A stretch of 64,000 bases of DNA, from assembly GCA_027487435.1 (NCBI GenBank), contig JAIYDP010000384.1, positions 1 through 64,000 of the forward strand, read 5' to 3'. The DNA comes from Verrucomicrobiaceae bacterium (GTDB taxonomy: Bacteria > Verrucomicrobiota > Verrucomicrobiia > Verrucomicrobiales > Akkermansiaceae). The number at the start of each line of letters is the position of its first letter. Within the stretch, counting starts at the first letter, position 1. The notes under the pieces are model-generated. The model saw only the letters and a program-made list of their open reading frames with translations, was not told the origin of the DNA and made no database searches. Position numbers and translations under genes: made by a program. Below, piece by piece: positions 1-8,789 of this stretch.

Positions 1-76
1 GCTCCGCCGCCATGACAATTCATTTGATCTCCCTGTTTCATGAGATAAATAGGGGTTGTCGTTGCTTCCTGAAACG

Positions 77-115
77 CCAACACCCCAACCTAGCGATAAT
101 GGGTTGGGGTGTTGG
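77..115 (-). terminator. Hairpin at the 3' end of tRNA-Ser(CGA)
   Basis: A perfect 14-bp inverted repeat (CCAACACCCCAACC and its complement) with a short loop lies at the 3' side of tRNA-Ser(CGA) in its direction of transcription. One arm includes the encoded CCA end of the tRNA. The T-run after the stem is weak, so it may be a terminator, a 3'-processing signal, or both. Confidence 0.6.
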
Positions 116-202
116 CGGAGAAGGTGGGATTTGAACCCACGGTGAGTTTTACCCCACGTCCGATTTCGAATCGGGTGCCTTAGACCACTCAGCCACCTCT
201 CC
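113..202 (-). tRNA. tRNA-Ser (anticodon CGA)
   Basis: The reverse complement folds as a class II tRNA. The acceptor stem pairs GGAGAGG with CTTCTCC, the anticodon stem is CCGAT/ATCGG around loop TTCGAAA (anticodon CGA, reading UCG), and there is a long variable arm and a GTTCAAA T-loop. A G discriminator followed by an encoded CCA ends the gene. It lies just downstream of tRNA-Ser(GCT), in the same direction, so the two may be cotranscribed. Confidence 0.95.
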
Positions 203-256
203 TTTTGTTTGCCAAAAAACCTTCGCGCGGTCTGTGCTTGGTTGTGTTTCTCATGA

Positions 257-346
257 TGGCGGAGCGAGAGGGATTCGAACCCTCGGTACGGTCACCCGTA
301 CGCACCCTTAGCAAGGGTGTGCTTTCGACCACTCAGCCATCGCTCC
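257..346 (-). tRNA. tRNA-Ser (anticodon GCT)
   Basis: The reverse complement folds as a class II tRNA. The acceptor stem pairs GGAGCGA with TCGCTCC, the anticodon stem CACCC/GGGTG encloses loop TTGCTAA (anticodon GCT, reading AGC/AGU), and there is a long variable arm and a GTTCGAA T-loop. G plus CCA is encoded at the 3' end. It is 54 bp upstream of tRNA-Ser(CGA). Confidence 0.95.
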
Positions 347-479
347 TAGTGATGCATCATTGCGGCGCGAGAAAAAAATCATATTCTGTCGATGTCGTCA
401 ATGATTTGAATGAAAAATCTCTGCATGCGTTGATGTTTTGTTGTTTTGCGGTGCATCGAGGCCATGGAGAGCTTAACCA

Positions 480-645
480 GAAATCCTACGTATAACACCG
501 ACATTCGCAGCCATCATTTGCTGCGCAAGGTATTTCAGACCTTGGGACAGCATCGTTGGATGCTGCCCACTGCGAACATGAAACGCCTTTCACAGCAAAG
601 CCAGGTAGCGTTTTTCTGGCGAGCTACTTCGGGTCTCGAGCTTAG
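480..645 (+). repeat. Dispersed palindromic repeat, copy A
   Basis: This stretch aligns by eye over about 165 bp with 44039-44206 and more weakly with 3120-3284. Shared blocks include TATTTCAGACCTTGGGACAG versus CATTTCAGACCTTGGGGCAG, a central hairpin (CAGCATC-GTTG-GATGCTG), an ATGAAACGCCTT block and a terminal ACTTCGG.TCTCG. The terminal inverted repeats are degraded here compared with the 44 kb copy. Its right edge overlaps the TAA stop codon of the copper ATPase. No coding function is apparent; ORF-track entries across it are shadows. Confidence 0.75.
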
Positions 646-3095
646 TATTTTTGACTGAGAATGGTTTGCGGTTGCGAGAAAAGTGCTTGGCGAGAGGTTT
701 CGCTTGCGCTGTTCGTGGTGGTTTTGGCATTGCGTGGTTGACGTAGGGCGAGGGCGACTAGCACGAGAGAGATGACAGAACTGATGGGCATGACGATGGC
801 GGCAAGCAGCGGATTCATGAGGCCGATCAGCGACAGAGCGACGACGGTGAGATTGTAGATCACGGCAAAGAGGAATGCATGGCGCACGGCTTTGGCTCGC
901 TGATTGGCGATGGAAAAGAGCGAGGGCAGAAACGACAGCCCAGAGCCGAGGGTGTAGAAGTCGGACTTGGATTCGAGCAATGAGCGGTCGGTCACGGGTG
1001 TGCCAGTGACGTAGGCAGCATCGAAGGCAAGAGAATCGTTGGCACCATCGCCGAGGTAGAGGGTATTTTGTTGATCGATGGCGCGAACGGCATCGGCTTT
1101 TTGTTCAGGCAAAAGCCCGCCGCGTGCTTGGGGGAGAGGGATATTGAGGAGTTTGGCGACCTCATGGACTTTCTCAGGCTGATCGCCAGAGAGGATGTGG
1201 AGTTGCAGGTGAGACTGAGCGAGTTGTGGCAGCACTTGGGTCGCGGCGGGGCGCAGTGAGTCAGCAAAAGGGAAACGCTTGATGAGTTGATTGTCGCAGC
1301 GGAGTTCGGTGAGTCCGTCTTGTTCAGGTGATTCGTCGGCAGAGCCTTGCCAACCTGCACGACCGAGAGACCAGTGGTGGTTTTGTTCGTGAAATTCCAC
1401 GCCGAGGCCCGGATGCTCGATGACTTCCATGGGTGAAGCGGTTTCCAGGAGTTTCTGGCCACGATGGCCGAGGTGTTCCAGCAAGCTGCGGGAAATGGGA
1501 TGTAGTGAGCCTTGGGTGAGGCGGGCTAGCGCAAGGGCGGCGTTGTCGGTCAGAGAGGCAACGCGATGTTCCGCCATGAGGATGGGGCGCTCGATGGTGA
1601 GGGTGCCGGTTTTATCGAAGATGATATGTTTGACGCGGCGGATGCGTGACCAGAAGGTATTGTTGCGGAGGAAGACACCGAGTTTTGCGAGCTTGGAGGC
1701 GGCGAGTTCATCGGCCAAAGGGATGGCAACACCGAGGGCGCAGGGGCAGGAAACGACGAAAACGGAGATCATCACTTGCAGTCCGGTAACCCAGTTTTGA
1801 TGCGCGTAGTGCCAGATGAATCCAGCGATGCCAATGGTGAAAATGACCAGCAACCAGCGGCGGAGTAGCTTGTCAAGAAAGGCATGGCCACGGAGTTGCT
1901 GTTGCGGGGCGGTGAGGCGAGCGAGCAGCGAATCCGTCCATGGTTCCGATGCTCGTAGTGCTACAGGAGCGCGGCTGAGCAAGATGGCTCCTGCGGGGAG
2001 TCGTGAACCAGGAGGGAAGGCTACGGGTGCGGCTTCGCCATTGATCCATTCGAGCGAGAAGCTGGCGTTTTGCGATTGGATGACGGAAGCGACAGGTGAA
2101 GCTTGGCCGGGTTGTTGGTAGTAGAGCGCGCCATCGGTCAGGGTTTCCAAGGGGATGCGGGCGGCTGAAGTGCTGTCCGCCGATTCGTAGTCTTTCGCCA
2201 CGGGTTGCTGGCGCACCAATCGGTGGCGATTTTTTTCCACGGCGGAGCTTTGTAGCGCGCGCCCCACCAGCATCAAGAAGACAAAGGTGGCGACAAAGTC
2301 AAAATACATCAGGCCTTCCACCTTGCAGAGAAGTCCGACGATGGATCCGATGTAGGCGAGAATGAGTCCGAGGGCGATGGGCAGATCGATATGAATCACG
2401 CCGATGCGCAGCGCCGACCAGGCTTTTTTGATGAACCATGTTCCGCCGACGAGCATGGCAAAAGTGGCGGAGAGAAAGGCGATGAGGCGGAAAATTTCGG
2501 CGTAAGCGAAATCGTCTGGCATATCGAGATAGACCGGCAGGCTAAAGGCCATGGCATTGAGCATAAATGCGCCGCAGAGGCCGACGCGGATCATGATTTT
2601 TTGCTGTTCGCTGGTGCCTTTCGCTGCATCGCGGGGGACGGCTACGTAACCGAACTTGGCGATTTCTTTAAAAAACGGCGCGATGTCGCATCGGCCGGGA
2701 ACCCATTCGAGGTGGAGAAGTCCTTGGGCAGGATGTGCTGCGGCGCGGATGGCACCGGGATGTTTCGCGAAGAGGGTTTCGATCAACCAAACGCAGCCAA
2801 CGCAGGATATGCCATCGAGCGAGACATCGAGGTGCGCTTCGCCTTGGGAATGTTGTTGAGCATGGGCTTCGGCCTTGGCGACTTGCTCGGGCAGCCATGG
2901 CCAATCGTGCTCCTCGAAGGGCCGGCTTTGCACGGGCATGGTGGCAAGGCCTTGTTTGAGTTTGTAGAATTGTTCTAGGCCTTGATCCTGAATGATGTGA
3001 TGAACGTATTCGCAGCCGTTGCAGCAGAATTGTTGCTCGGCATGGCGTGGGCTGAATACGGTATTGCAGTGCAGGCAGGACTTCATTCCCGCCAT
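642..3095 (-). CDS. CcoI/FixI-type copper-translocating P-type ATPase
   Basis: This is a P1B-type ATPase, expected to pump copper across the inner membrane for cytochrome oxidase assembly. The N-terminus has a cysteine cluster (CLHC...FCCNGCEYVH, about residues 7-32) typical of the FixI/CcoI group. A metal-binding domain with GISCVGCVWLIE follows near residue 100. There are several hydrophobic segments, the SCPCALG channel motif near 447, the DKTGTLT phosphorylation motif near 491, a GDGAND hinge motif, and two C-terminal membrane helices. The 817-residue length fits the family. The ATG at 3095 is used; ATG four codons in is an alternative, and neither has a clear Shine-Dalgarno site. No ccoNOP genes are visible, but two SCO-like genes lie 5 kb away. 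Dispersed-repeat copies flank it on both sides, and the stop codon sits at one repeat's edge. Confidence 0.9.
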   Translation of the reverse strand: MAGMKSCLHCNTVFSPRHAEQQFCCNGCEYVHHIIQDQGLEQFYKLKQGLATMPVQSRPFEEHDWPWLPEQVAKAEAHAQQHSQGEAHLDVSLDGISCVGCVWLIETLFAKHPGAIRAAAHPAQGLLHLEWVPGRCDIAPFFKEIAKFGYVAVPRDAAKGTSEQQKIMIRVGLCGAFMLNAMAFSLPVYLDMPDDFAYAEIFRLIAFLSATFAMLVGGTWFIKKAWSALRIGVIHIDLPIALGLILAYIGSIVGLLCKVEGLMYFDFVATFVFLMLVGRALQSSAVEKNRHRLVRQQPVAKDYESADSTSAARIPLETLTDGALYYQQPGQASPVASVIQSQNASFSLEWINGEAAPVAFPPGSRLPAGAILLSRAPVALRASEPWTDSLLARLTAPQQQLRGHAFLDKLLRRWLLVIFTIGIAGFIWHYAHQNWVTGLQVMISVFVVSCPCALGVAIPLADELAASKLAKLGVFLRNNTFWSRIRRVKHIIFDKTGTLTIERPILMAEHRVASLTDNAALALARLTQGSLHPISRSLLEHLGHRGQKLLETASPMEVIEHPGLGVEFHEQNHHWSLGRAGWQGSADESPEQDGLTELRCDNQLIKRFPFADSLRPAATQVLPQLAQSHLQLHILSGDQPEKVHEVAKLLNIPLPQARGGLLPEQKADAVRAIDQQNTLYLGDGANDSLAFDAAYVTGTPVTDRSLLESKSDFYTLGSGLSFLPSLFSIANQRAKAVRHAFLFAVIYNLTVVALSLIGLMNPLLAAIVMPISSVISLVLVALALRQPRNAKTTTNSASETSRQALFSQPQTILSQKY

Positions 3096-3119
3096 GGTGG
3101 AGAAATAGGGTGGGGGATG

Positions 3120-3284
3120 CTACGCGTATTTTGTCGATGACTCATCGTGGTTTGCGGGGAAGGCCACGATTGGCAAATTTTAGCAAATGAATGATCTCCA
3201 GATGCTCCATCAGGCGATGAAACATCTTGCTCATCAAAGCCTAGCTGCGATTTTTCTGTCGCGCTCCATCGGATCTCGGGCCTA
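3120..3284 (+). repeat. Dispersed palindromic repeat, copy B (degraded)
   Basis: This is the 238-bp gap between the ATPase start and the metH stop. Its right half aligns by eye with the copy at 44039-44206: ATGAAACATCTTGCTCATCA corresponds to ATGAAACGCCTTGCACATCA, and TCGGATCTCGGG at the end is identical. The left half retains only scattered matches (TTTGC, AAGGC, TTGG). The terminal inverted repeat is not intact. The 77-codon ORF over this stretch is not supported as a gene. Confidence 0.6.
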
Positions 3285-3333
3285 AACTTCACAAGGCTTA
3301 CGTGGATCATTCGCATTGAGGGAAATCAATCGC

Positions 3334-6300
3334 TCATGAAGCATCGTAGCCAAGCCAGGGCCCCAGCCATTTTTCAGCTTCGGCGAGGGGTATGCCTTTG
3401 CGTTTTGCGTAGTCGGTTACCTGGTCTTTTTGCAGCTCGCTGATGGCGAAGTAGTGGCTATCGGGATGCGACAGATAGATGCCGCTGACGGCGGATGCGG
3501 GATGCATGGCGCAGGACTCGGTGAGGGTAACTCCGCAAGCATTTGTGGCATCTAACAGAGAAAATAGAATCGGTTTCTCTGTGTGGTCGGGCTGGGCTGG
3601 ATAGCCAGGAGCCGGGCGAATGCCGCGATAGAGTTCTTTGATTAGTTCGTTGTGATTGAATTCATGTGGGCGCTCGTAGCCCCATTCCACTCGTGCACGG
3701 TGGTGAAGCAATTCGGCGAATGCTTCAGCGAAGCGGTCAGCTACAGCCTTGACCATGATGGCAGTATACGGATCGTTCGCTTTTTCCAGCTCTAACGCAA
3801 ATTCATCGGCGCCATGGATGCCAATGACAAAGCCGCCGATGTAGTCCGTGGCGGCGCTTTCCAAGCGCCATGCCATTGTTTTATACTTGGAACAAAACTC
3901 CCAATCTTCCAAGCGTGCGGCCATAGGATTTCTCTCAATATAGTTGGTCTGGTTCCAGAAATCATCTTCATCGCGGATGATATGATCGTAAGACTCTTTT
4001 TGCCAGAAGGCTCCTTCTCTACCGAGTGCTTTATTGGCCATCAAGGCGGTATGACGTTTGATGGAATGCAGAATATCAGGAAGCGCATGATCCCCTAAAG
4101 GGCGGACAATCATGTGGACATGGTTGGGCATAACGCACCAAGCGCCTAGTTCGTAACGCTCACCTGCGAAGTGTTGAATTGCATCTGCGACTATGGCTGC
4201 AATCTCTGCTTTTTTCATCCAGTTTTCGCCAAAGCCTTTGTCTAGTGCGGTTTCAATGTGTTCTTGATAAAGTTCGCGCAGACGATCATCGCAGATGTTG
4301 ATAAGTGCTAGGTCATTTATTTCTAAGGCCTTCAATCTTTTGGCGATGAGATCTTTTTTTGCGGATTGGTAGTGAAGCAGGACAGACTGGGGAATGGAGT
4401 CGTGTAGTCGGAAAGTTACACCGTATGTACCACCTTTTTGGAACCAATGTGGTAGGTGCCCCCACTTCTCGCGATCTACCGGAGTATGTTCTTTGAAGTA
4501 GCTGGGGTGAAGTGAAGAGTTGGCATGGCGCTTGGAAAGCGCCGCCACGGGCTTGACAAAATCCGCGAGCGCGTAGTGCGGTTTGGAGGTGGTTTTGTCG
4601 ATTTGCTGACGCAAGGTGTGGAAGCGAGTGATTTCTTGTGAGCCAGTAGGATCGAAGACTTTTATGTCATCGCCGTCAGCGAGGGCGGGGAAAAATCCGT
4701 AGGTGCCGCGAGCGACAAAACGCTTTTCGGCGATGATTCGTTCGATCAGCGCGAGTGCATCAAGATAGAGTTTTTGCGCTTCATCGGCACCACCCGCGTT
4801 TTGGGTCTTGAGAGTTTTAGTGTCCGGTTGCCAAACGCCGCGAATTTCCCATGCGTGGAAGAACGGCGTCCAGTCGATGTAATTGGCCAGTTCGCGCAAG
4901 GATTGATCCGCAATGACGCGAGTGCCGAGAAACGAAGGCACGGCGGGTTGGTAATTTTCCCAATCGCAGGTGAATTTATTGGCGCGTGCTTTTTCTAACG
5001 AGACAGTTGGTTTTTTGTTAGCTCCTTTGAGATAATCGATGCGGATTTTCTCTTGTTTTTCGCGGTTGGCGGCGGCAAAAGCATCGCGTTGTTCTGCTGA
5101 GATCAGCGATGTCGTCACAGGAACGGAGCGCGATGCATCGAGCACGTGGACGACAGGACCGGAGTAGTGTTGGGCGATTTTGATGGCTGTGTGTGCTGCG
5201 GATGTCGTAGCTCCACCGATGAGCAGAGGCACGGTCATGCCAGCTTTTTCCATTTCTTTTGCAACGGTCACCATTTCATCGAGCGACGGCGTGATCAACC
5301 CGGAAAGGCCGATGACATCGGCACCGATTTCTTTGGCTTTGGCGAGGATTTTATCGCACGAAACCATGACGCCCATGTCGGTGACTTCGAAACCGTTGCA
5401 GGAAAGAACGACACCGACGATGTTCTTGCCAATGTCATGGACATCGCCCTTGACGGTGGCGATGAGAAATTTCACCACGGAACTTTCTTCGATCTCAGAG
5501 GGATCTTGCTGGGCTTGTTTGAGGAGCTTTTCTGCTTCCATGAACGGCTCCAGCCATGCGACGGATTTTTTCATTACGCGGGCGGATTTCACGACTTGAG
5601 GAAGAAACATTTTTCCTGCGCCGAAAAGATCGCCGACAACGCCCATGCCGTCCATCAGCGGACCTTCGATGACTTTCAAGGGCACTCCATACTTGACTCG
5701 CGCGGCCTCGGTGTCCTCGTCGATGAATTTATCGATGCCTTTCAGAAGGGCATATTCGAGTCGTTTTTCTACAGGATCATTGCGCCAGGAAAGATCCTCT
5801 TCCACTTTCTTACCGCTGACGTTTTTGAAGGTTTCAGCGAGATCGAGCAAACGCTCCGTGCTATCGGGGCGTCGATTGAGAATCACGTCCTCGCATTTCT
5901 CTAACAACTCCGGTTGGATTTGATCATAGACTTCGAGCATGCCGGCGTTGACGATTCCCATGTCCATGCCAGCGTTGCAGGCGTGATAGAGAAAAACACT
6001 GTGCATCGCTTCGCGGACGACGTTATTGCCGCGAAAGGAGAAGGAGATGTTAGAAACGCCACCAGAGATTTTGGCGAAGGGGAGATTTTCTTTGATCCAA
6101 CGAGTGGCGTTGATGAAATCTAGCGCGTAGTTGTTGTGTTCCTCGATGCCGGTGGCGACCGTCAAGATGTTTGGGTCGAAGATGATGTCCTCGGGCGGGA
6201 AATGGACTTCGTTGGTGAGAATGTCGTATGCCCGTTTGCAGATGCGGATTTTGTCCTCGTAGGTGGCAGCTTGGCCTTGTTCATCAAAGGCCATAACAAC

Positions 6301-6744
6301 CACGGCGGCGCCAAATTTCTTGACGATTTTCGCGCAGCGGATGAAGGGCTCTTCGCCTTCCTTGAGCGAAATGGAATTGACGATGCCTTTGCCTTGAAGG
6401 TGCTTGAGGCCTTCTTCAAGAATTTCCCACTTCGAACTATCGACCATGATCGGCACCTTGGCGATGCTTGGCTCGGCTTGGAGGAGATCGAGAAAACGAG
6501 CCATCATCGCCTTGCCCTCGATCAGTCCGTCATCGAAGCAAATGTCAATGACATTGGCGCCGTTTTCGACTTGTTGTCGTGCGACTTCGATGGCTTCTTC
6601 TAGCTTGCCGGCACGGATCAGTTTTGCGAATTGTGGTGATCCAGCAACGTTCGTGCGTTCACCAATGATGAGGAAATTTTTATCCGGAGTATGATTGTAT
6701 GGAAGCGATCCAGAGAGGCGAAGGATGCGAGGAATGGTAGGCAT
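3334..6744 (-). CDS. metH: Methionine synthase, folate/B12/activation part, with in-frame RAYT insertion
   Basis: This is the C-terminal two-thirds of cobalamin-dependent methionine synthase, which transfers the methyl group from methyltetrahydrofolate via cobalamin to homocysteine. The pterin-binding domain begins at about residue 20 ([10 protein letters not shown]). The B12 cap follows, then the B12 domain with the cobalamin-ligand motif [10 protein letters not shown] near 435, and the AdoMet activation domain from about 540 to the end, including [12 protein letters not shown]. Between ALADFVKP and TDYIGGF, two adjacent segments of the activation domain in ordinary MetH, a 235-codon REP-associated tyrosine transposase unit is inserted without breaking the frame (about residues 731-966). 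The ORF track starts at 6897, but ATG 6744 gives the expected [12 protein letters not shown] start, 14 nt after the stop of the homocysteine-domain gene. The protein is 1136 residues, or about 901 without the insert. Whether the fusion is active is unknown. Confidence 0.9.
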   Translation of the reverse strand: MPTIPRILRLSGSLPYNHTPDKNFLIIGERTNVAGSPQFAKLIRAGKLEEAIEVARQQVENGANVIDICFDDGLIEGKAMMARFLDLLQAEPSIAKVPIMVDSSKWEILEEGLKHLQGKGIVNSISLKEGEEPFIRCAKIVKKFGAAVVVMAFDEQGQAATYEDKIRICKRAYDILTNEVHFPPEDIIFDPNILTVATGIEEHNNYALDFINATRWIKENLPFAKISGGVSNISFSFRGNNVVREAMHSVFLYHACNAGMDMGIVNAGMLEVYDQIQPELLEKCEDVILNRRPDSTERLLDLAETFKNVSGKKVEEDLSWRNDPVEKRLEYALLKGIDKFIDEDTEAARVKYGVPLKVIEGPLMDGMGVVGDLFGAGKMFLPQVVKSARVMKKSVAWLEPFMEAEKLLKQAQQDPSEIEESSVVKFLIATVKGDVHDIGKNIVGVVLSCNGFEVTDMGVMVSCDKILAKAKEIGADVIGLSGLITPSLDEMVTVAKEMEKAGMTVPLLIGGATTSAAHTAIKIAQHYSGPVVHVLDASRSVPVTTSLISAEQRDAFAAANREKQEKIRIDYLKGANKKPTVSLEKARANKFTCDWENYQPAVPSFLGTRVIADQSLRELANYIDWTPFFHAWEIRGVWQPDTKTLKTQNAGGADEAQKLYLDALALIERIIAEKRFVARGTYGFFPALADGDDIKVFDPTGSQEITRFHTLRQQIDKTTSKPHYALADFVKPVAALSKRHANSSLHPSYFKEHTPVDREKWGHLPHWFQKGGTYGVTFRLHDSIPQSVLLHYQSAKKDLIAKRLKALEINDLALINICDDRLRELYQEHIETALDKGFGENWMKKAEIAAIVADAIQHFAGERYELGAWCVMPNHVHMIVRPLGDHALPDILHSIKRHTALMANKALGREGAFWQKESYDHIIRDEDDFWNQTNYIERNPMAARLEDWEFCSKYKTMAWRLESAATDYIGGFVIGIHGADEFALELEKANDPYTAIMVKAVADRFAEAFAELLHHRARVEWGYERPHEFNHNELIKELYRGIRPAPGYPAQPDHTEKPILFSLLDATNACGVTLTESCAMHPASAVSGIYLSHPDSHYFAISELQKDQVTDYAKRKGIPLAEAEKWLGPWLGYDAS
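3846..3875. repeat. REP-like palindrome, 3' flank of the RAYT
   Basis: This is one arm of a 30-bp perfect inverted repeat bounding the RAYT unit. Its core GGCGCTTTCCAAGCGCC is itself a 7-bp palindrome around a 3-nt centre, as in REP elements. It is translated as part of metH (RLESAATD region). Confidence 0.9.
4521..4550. repeat. REP-like palindrome, 5' flank of the RAYT
   Basis: This is the second arm of the 30-bp perfect inverted repeat, exact reverse complement of 3846-3875. It contains GGCGCTTGGAAAGCGCC and encodes the VAALSKRHA stretch that joins MetH to the transposase. The two arms could pair across the unit in mRNA or each fold locally. Confidence 0.9.
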
Positions 6745-6758
6745 GGTTGAAAAGAGAT

Positions 6759-7856
6759 CTACGATGCAAGAGTGGGAACGATGCGAGGTGCAATGCCGCG
6801 CACGGCTTGAGCGATGGCTGCTACGTGCTCGGGAGTATTGCCACAGCAACCACCGGCAAAATTGAGCAAGCCTGCTTGCGCAAATTCCCCGAGCCAACGA
6901 TGCATGTCATCGGGCGACATGTCAAAGCCGGTAGGCGACAACGGATTTGGCAAGCCCGCGTTAGGATAACAAGAAATGTTGGTGGTGCAGCACTGCGAAA
7001 GTTCTAACAAAAAAGGCTTCATCAAATCGGGACCAAGCGAGCAATTCAGTCCAATGGCCAGCGGTTGAACATGAGCGACTGAGTTCCAGAGAGCCTCCGA
7101 CGTTTGTGCGGAGATCATCGTTTCGCCACCACGTCCTACGGCGGCACTGATGATGATGGGTAGGTTCACATGATCCTCATCGAACACATCCTGGATGGCA
7201 ACGAGAGCCGCTTTGGCATTGAGAGAATCGAAGATGGTTTCGACCATCAGTAGATCAGAACCGCCTGCGATGAGTGAGCGCACTTGCTGTTTGTAGGCGA
7301 CGAGAACTTGGTCAAAAGTAATGACACGGAATCCCGCATCATCGGGATCGGGCGAATTCGTCAGCGATACCGTCAACGGCCCGATGGCACCGGCGACGTA
7401 GCGCTTGATGCCGGTATCCGAGCCAATATTGTCAGCCCAGTGTCGCGCCAGACGAACCGATTGAAAATTGATTTCATGTGCGAGTTCGACGAGAAACGGG
7501 TCTTCGATGATGCTTTGAAAAAATTCGGGGTCTTTTTTCCCGCCATGCTCGCGGGGATCATCGACGAAAAACTCCGATTGCGAAATCGAGGTGGCGGAAA
7601 AATTATTTGTCTCAACGATGTCAGAGCCTGCCTCGTAGAAGCGTTTGTGGATGTCGCCTATGACATCGGGATTGGTCAGCGTAAGGATGTCACCGTTGTT
7701 GAGAATGTCCTTTTTGCTATCGGCAAAACGTTTGCCCCGAGCTTGTTCCTCGCTCAGGCCGTAGGTGCGGATGGTCGTCCCCATCGCTCCATCAAGAACC
7801 ATGATGCGCTCTTTGAGAGTGGTTTCGAGTTCTTTTCTGCAATCCTGTGGCGGCAT
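6759..7856 (-). CDS. metH: Methionine synthase, homocysteine-binding domain as a separate gene
   Basis: This is the N-terminal homocysteine S-methyltransferase barrel of MetH, encoded alone. [21 protein letters not shown] starts the domain, and the zinc-binding cysteines are visible as GLNCSLG and [10 protein letters not shown]. It ends in PRIVPTLAS at the point where ordinary MetH continues through a short linker into the pterin domain. The stop is 14 nt before the start of the downstream gene, which is in a different reading frame, so the enzyme is predicted to be made as two chains. Combined length without the RAYT insert is about 1266 residues, close to that of single-chain MetH. ATG 7856 is the start. 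Confidence 0.9.
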   Translation of the reverse strand: MPPQDCRKELETTLKERIMVLDGAMGTTIRTYGLSEEQARGKRFADSKKDILNNGDILTLTNPDVIGDIHKRFYEAGSDIVETNNFSATSISQSEFFVDDPREHGGKKDPEFFQSIIEDPFLVELAHEINFQSVRLARHWADNIGSDTGIKRYVAGAIGPLTVSLTNSPDPDDAGFRVITFDQVLVAYKQQVRSLIAGGSDLLMVETIFDSLNAKAALVAIQDVFDEDHVNLPIIISAAVGRGGETMISAQTSEALWNSVAHVQPLAIGLNCSLGPDLMKPFLLELSQCCTTNISCYPNAGLPNPLSPTGFDMSPDDMHRWLGEFAQAGLLNFAGGCCGNTPEHVAAIAQAVRGIAPRIVPTLAS

Positions 7857-7881
7857 GGCGCAAACAAAGCATTCGCCATAG

Positions 7882-7963
7882 ACTTTGGCAAGTACATATC
7901 AACGCATCTCGATTTGTTGATGCGTAATATGCAGAAGCTGCAAGAAGCGCTACTTGCCAAAGT
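7882..7963. promoter_or_regulatory. Nested inverted-repeat structure between metH and the SCO operon
   Basis: A 13-bp perfect inverted repeat (ACTTTGGCAAGTA ... TACTTGCCAAAGT) encloses a second one (ACGCATC/GATGCGT with CATAT/ATATG flanks) and a small GCAG-AAG-CTGC hairpin. The block fills most of the 135-bp divergent intergenic region, 26 bp from metH and 29 bp from the SCO start. As RNA from either strand it would fold into a closed stem with two internal hairpins. It could be a riboswitch-like leader, a regulator-binding site or a small palindromic element. I could not match it to a known riboswitch consensus. Confidence 0.5.
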
Positions 7964-7991
7964 AGGAAAATCGATTACCTTGCCGCAGCCG

Positions 7992-8789
7992 ATGAGCAAA
8001 ACAACCACAACAACTCGCGTAAAAGAGGGCATGGAACCCGCGGAAAGAGACCCGGCGAAGCTCCGCAAAACGGCGTTTTATATCGTGTTGTTTGGTGTGA
8101 TCAGCGCGATCGTGGTGTTGTGGAATTATTCGATTGCTTCAGGCAAACAGAATACCAGTGATCGGCCATCGTATCACGGCAATGTGTTTTTCAACCTGAA
8201 GTTCTTGCGTCAGGATGGCAAAATTGGTGGTTTTGATGATTTGAAAGGAAAGGTTTGGATCATTCAGCCCTACAGTGCCACACAGCCGGAAACGTGTGAG
8301 CTGAGCACCGCAGCTTTGAAGCGATTGCTTGAAAAGTATCAAGACAATGATGACATCGCCTTTGTCTCCTTGGTCATCGATCCAGGACTAGCGGAAGGGG
8401 CGCTGAAGTTGGTGCAGCAAGCGGCAGATCAGCAGTCCGCGAAGTTGCCTAAGTGGTGGTTTGGCACGACCGAGCCGGCGGTATTGCACAAGTACTTGAA
8501 GGACAAATGCAGGCTCGGAACTTTGCCTCATTTTCATGAAGGAAAGTGGCTCTATGATAGCAGCTTGATCGTTGTTGATCGAGACATGAAGTTGCGTCGC
8601 GCAGTAATTCCCCAGCAAAAAGGCGGCAGGCCTTATGTTACCGGCTTTGACTTTGTGCAAGCTGCGGAATGGGATCAGAAGAACATCAAAACTGGCACGG
8701 ATTTGAGCAATCAGCAAGAAATGCAGCAGCTTCTTGAAAAAACGATCGAGCGCCTTCTCGCAGAAAAACCTATCGATGCAGCACCATGA
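7992..8789 (+). CDS. SCO1/SenC-like thioredoxin-fold protein, degenerate metal site
   Basis: This is a membrane-anchored thioredoxin-fold protein of the SCO1/SenC type. A single N-terminal transmembrane segment (FYIVLFGVISAIVVLWNY) is followed by the SCO-like DLKGKVWIIQPYSA strand and IVVDRDMKLRRA near the end. The usual CxxxC copper motif reads QPETC, so the first cysteine is missing, and the conserved histidine is not evident. The ORF track starts far upstream inside the metH region; ATG 7992 (MSKTTTTTRV) is chosen because the upstream sequence is antisense to metH. It overlaps the next gene by 4 bp (ATGA), which suggests translational coupling. Confidence 0.75.
   Translation: MSKTTTTTRVKEGMEPAERDPAKLRKTAFYIVLFGVISAIVVLWNYSIASGKQNTSDRPSYHGNVFFNLKFLRQDGKIGGFDDLKGKVWIIQPYSATQPETCELSTAALKRLLEKYQDNDDIAFVSLVIDPGLAEGALKLVQQAADQQSAKLPKWWFGTTEPAVLHKYLKDKCRLGTLPHFHEGKWLYDSSLIVVDRDMKLRRAVIPQQKGGRPYVTGFDFVQAAEWDQKNIKTGTDLSNQQEMQQLLEKTIERLLAEKPIDAAP

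Larger units (their letters stand above)
3846..4550 (-). mobile_element. REP-associated tyrosine transposase (RAYT) unit inside metH
   Basis: This is a 705-bp unit bounded by 30-bp perfect inverted repeats, and it lies in the metH reading frame. The encoded segment resembles RAYT/Y1 transposases of the IS200-like HUH class. It has an N-terminal [20 protein letters not shown] block, the HUH motif [11 protein letters not shown], and the candidate catalytic tyrosine in [12 protein letters not shown]. No obvious independent ATG start lies near its N-terminus, so it is probably translated as part of the MetH polypeptide or from a non-ATG start. The length is exactly divisible by three. RAYTs are known to be associated with REP palindromes, and each inverted repeat here is itself palindromic. 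Confidence 0.9.

Noticed and set aside
446-658. 70-codon ORF downstream of tRNA-Ser(GCT)
   Set aside because: It lies wholly inside repeat copy A, and the other copies do not preserve the frame.
2391-2978. 195-codon plus-strand ORF over the copper ATPase
   Set aside because: Shadow frame of a well-supported P-type ATPase on the opposite strand; low-complexity acidic composition.
3083-3316. 77-codon minus ORF between the ATPase and metH
   Set aside because: It falls in degraded repeat copy B and overlaps the ATPase start; no protein-like features.
5146-5904. 252-codon plus-strand ORF over metH
   Set aside because: Antisense shadow of the B12-binding region; no domain pattern.
7284-7991. Long N-terminal extension of the first SCO-like ORF
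   Set aside because: It is antisense to the metH homocysteine domain; the recognisable protein begins at MSKTTTTTRV.
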